This document shows positions 13,336-14,531 of a stretch of DNA of 14,531 nt, one piece after another. The stretch is from Candidatus Anderseniibacteriota bacterium. GTDB taxonomy: Bacteria; Patescibacteriota; Andersenbacteria; UBA10190. The stretch is from the NCBI GenBank assembly GCA_003229735.1, contig QIFI01000010.1, forward strand, positions 1 through 14,531, read 5' to 3'. A program made the translations under genes and the position numbers. The stretch's first letter is position 1. Each line of letters starts with the position of its first letter. The notes below the pieces were generated by a model. That model saw only the letters and a list, made by a program, of their open reading frames with translations. It had not been told where the DNA came from and ran no database searches.

Positions 13336-14531
13336 TTAGTATCCGGGATATTTACGCTTCCTCCAGATTTTGCAGACGCGCCCAGAAGTTATCTCTATCA
13401 GTTCTCCAGGTGCTCCAGGCGCTTTAGCGCCTTGTTCTGTTTTGGAGCCGAAACTCTTTTTGCGCTTGATAACCAGCGGGCGCAATGACCGCTCGGCTTT
13501 GTTGTTGTCGATGACCGCTCGGCTTTGTTGTTGTCGGAAGGAATGCCTCTGGTAGTTAAGCAGGTGAACAGAGATGCCTGATAATCCAACAGGTGTTTTT
13601 TGAGATTAACCAGCTTACGCGGATCCAGTCGGTGCGGCGGGCATAGTTTTCGCACTTGGCTGGTTAGCTGCCCGGCCTGTTTATCCCGCCTGGTTTGATC
13701 AAAGGATTGTTGGCGATATTTTTCCATTCTTTCATATATCACCATCAGACCGGCATACCAAGTAACACAGTGAGCGTGTTTTTCTTTCGACAGAGTTTTC
13801 AGGTTAGCCAAATCACGGGCCTTGCGGATCAGATGCGCCCAGCACAATTGATGTTTCCGGGCCAGTTTACGGTAGGGGCTGTAACCATCACTGATGATAA
13901 CGCCGACATAATGGCCGATAAATTGTTTGGCGTGATGGGTGCCGCGGGATAAGGCCAGCTTAAACAAAACGTGATTAGTCTTGGTTCCCGTTTTAACCCA
14001 GGCATAGCAGTGTTTGGCATAAGTCTGGATATCCCAGGTGGTCTCGTCGAGGTGGTTGCCGGGTTGACCCCTGATGTCAGCGTCTATCCGATGATACTCG
14101 GGACGCCATTTTATGCCTTTCTCGGCTAGAATACGAGTAATTTCCGCGTCCGACACAATTAGACCGAAGAAATCCCGCAAGGTAGTCTTTACCTGTTCGT
14201 AGGTTTGGTCCAGCACCGTGATTAAATACGGAATAACCAGCTTAACGTTAGGACCCAGGGTGCAGGTTTGGCCCCGCAGGTCAGCGGCCGAAGTCCACTT
14301 GCCGCACCGGGCGCACTGGCCTCGCTCAATGGTTAGTTTAGTTACCTTCTTTAAGGCTCGATTGATTAAAGCGGTAATATCAATGTCTTCAATAAAGCGA
14401 AACACCGTGACTAATTCAACCAGCTGGCCGTCGCAGTGTTTGCACGTACTAACAGTCAGTGGCTGGGGGGCACGCGTTACTTCAGATGCTGATGGATTGG
14501 GACGCCTGGGCGGCGGGGATAGCTTCTTTTG
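13336..14531 (-). pseudogene. IS66-family transposase (tnpC-like), frameshifted near the C-terminus and cut by the window end
   Basis: The frame is open from the window edge (14531) with a zinc-finger CKHC upstream of 14405 and a second CARC after it, as in the IS66 zinc-binding domain. Counted from the GTG at 14405, the DDE residues are D120 (NHLDETTW), D173 (IISDGYSPY) and E296 (SDNNKAERS), with QLCWAHLIRKARD in the expected place. An exact 26-bp duplication at 13485-13536 then shifts the frame, so the reading ends at 13398 with an unrelated tail. Removing one copy restores LRPLVIKRKKSFGSKTEQG and an open frame to the TAA at 13338-13336, the usual IS66 C-terminus. All catalytic residues survive, but the conserved basic stretch after the Glu is lost, so activity is doubtful. 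The N-terminus lies outside the window. Confidence 0.85.
13485..13536. repeat. Exact 26-bp tandem duplication inside the transposase gene
   Basis: Copies at 13485-13510 and 13511-13536 are identical (each begins ATGACCGCTCGG and ends TTGTTGTCG). The length is 26, not a multiple of three, so the second copy shifts the reading frame. The internal GTTGTT runs may have promoted slippage. Confidence 0.95.

Larger units (their letters stand above)
13268..14531 (-). mobile_element. IS66-family insertion sequence, partial (other end beyond the window)
   Basis: The element contains an IS66 transposase gene and a candidate end at 13268, where GTAACTGCCCCCTAAC begins; IS66-family termini usually start with GTAA. 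An 8-bp target duplication cannot be tested because the opposite end is not present. A perfect 8-bp hairpin (13303-13324) lies between the end and the transposase stop. No tnpA/tnpB-like accessory genes are visible in the part shown. Confidence 0.6.

Noticed and set aside
13485..13536. Reading the duplicated 26-mers as a mini CRISPR or programmed frameshift signal
   Set aside because: There are only two directly abutting copies with no spacer, inside a coding frame that becomes normal when one copy is removed.

Overview
The window reads as a bacterial chromosome segment of mixed, moderate GC. The best taxonomic hint is planctomycete-like. The secreted protein at 3651-5954 ends in a dockerin-type Asp-rich module followed by a VPEPST/hydrophobic/NKK tail (PEP-CTERM sorting signal), a combination common in Planctomycetes, and the two CsrA proteins and an IS66 transposase fit that background. 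The assignment is an inference from protein style. No rRNA, tRNA or other phylogenetic marker is present.

Layout. (1) 28-3330, plus strand: a GH13 subfamily 18-like sugar phosphorylase/hydrolase followed 36 nt later by a GT4-type glycosyltransferase, probably co-transcribed and perhaps handling a compatible solute of the glucosylglycerate type. (2) 3331-3650: a gene-free gap with an A-rich direct repeat, a 110-nt nested inverted-repeat element and a putative promoter. (3) 3651-5954: a 767-aa exported, surface-sorted protein with a beta-propeller-like N-terminal half, a lipase-like alpha/beta-hydrolase core, a dockerin-like segment and PEP-CTERM. It is closed by a strong terminator that sits back to back with a terminator for the opposite strand. 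(4) 6054-6552, minus strand: two tandem csrA genes with a promoter overlapped by a perfect 11-bp palindrome. (5) 6672-6820: a roughly 149-nt GC-rich sequence that folds into one extended hairpin through five nested pairings. (6) 6890-11553, plus strand: a translationally coupled pair (ATGA overlap) made of a membrane glycosyltransferase with two GT2 domains and a GT39-like membrane protein fused to a GH8-like domain. (7) 11588-13158, minus strand: a small HAD-type phosphatase and a cyclopropane-synthase-like methyltransferase. (8) 13268-14531, minus strand: an IS66-family element, cut by the window end and frameshifted by an exact 26-bp tandem duplication.

The most unusual unit is the GT2-GT2 / GT39-GH8 pair. 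The downstream GT2 domain has the full D, DxD, TED and QxxRW set of processive beta-glycan synthases. Bacterial cellulose operons normally carry a free GH8 endoglucanase (BcsZ), whereas here the GH8 fold is fused to a polytopic membrane protein. By motif alignment from memory, all three acidic active-site positions appear substituted (Glu to Ala, Asp to Gly, Asp to Asn). If correct, this is a catalytically dead glycan-binding domain tethered beside a synthase, so the locus could make or export a surface polysaccharide with a non-hydrolytic glycan sensor. Next to it, the CsrA pair, the long hairpin and the promoter architecture suggest that post-transcriptional control may be tied to surface or exopolysaccharide output. 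That link is inference from adjacency only.
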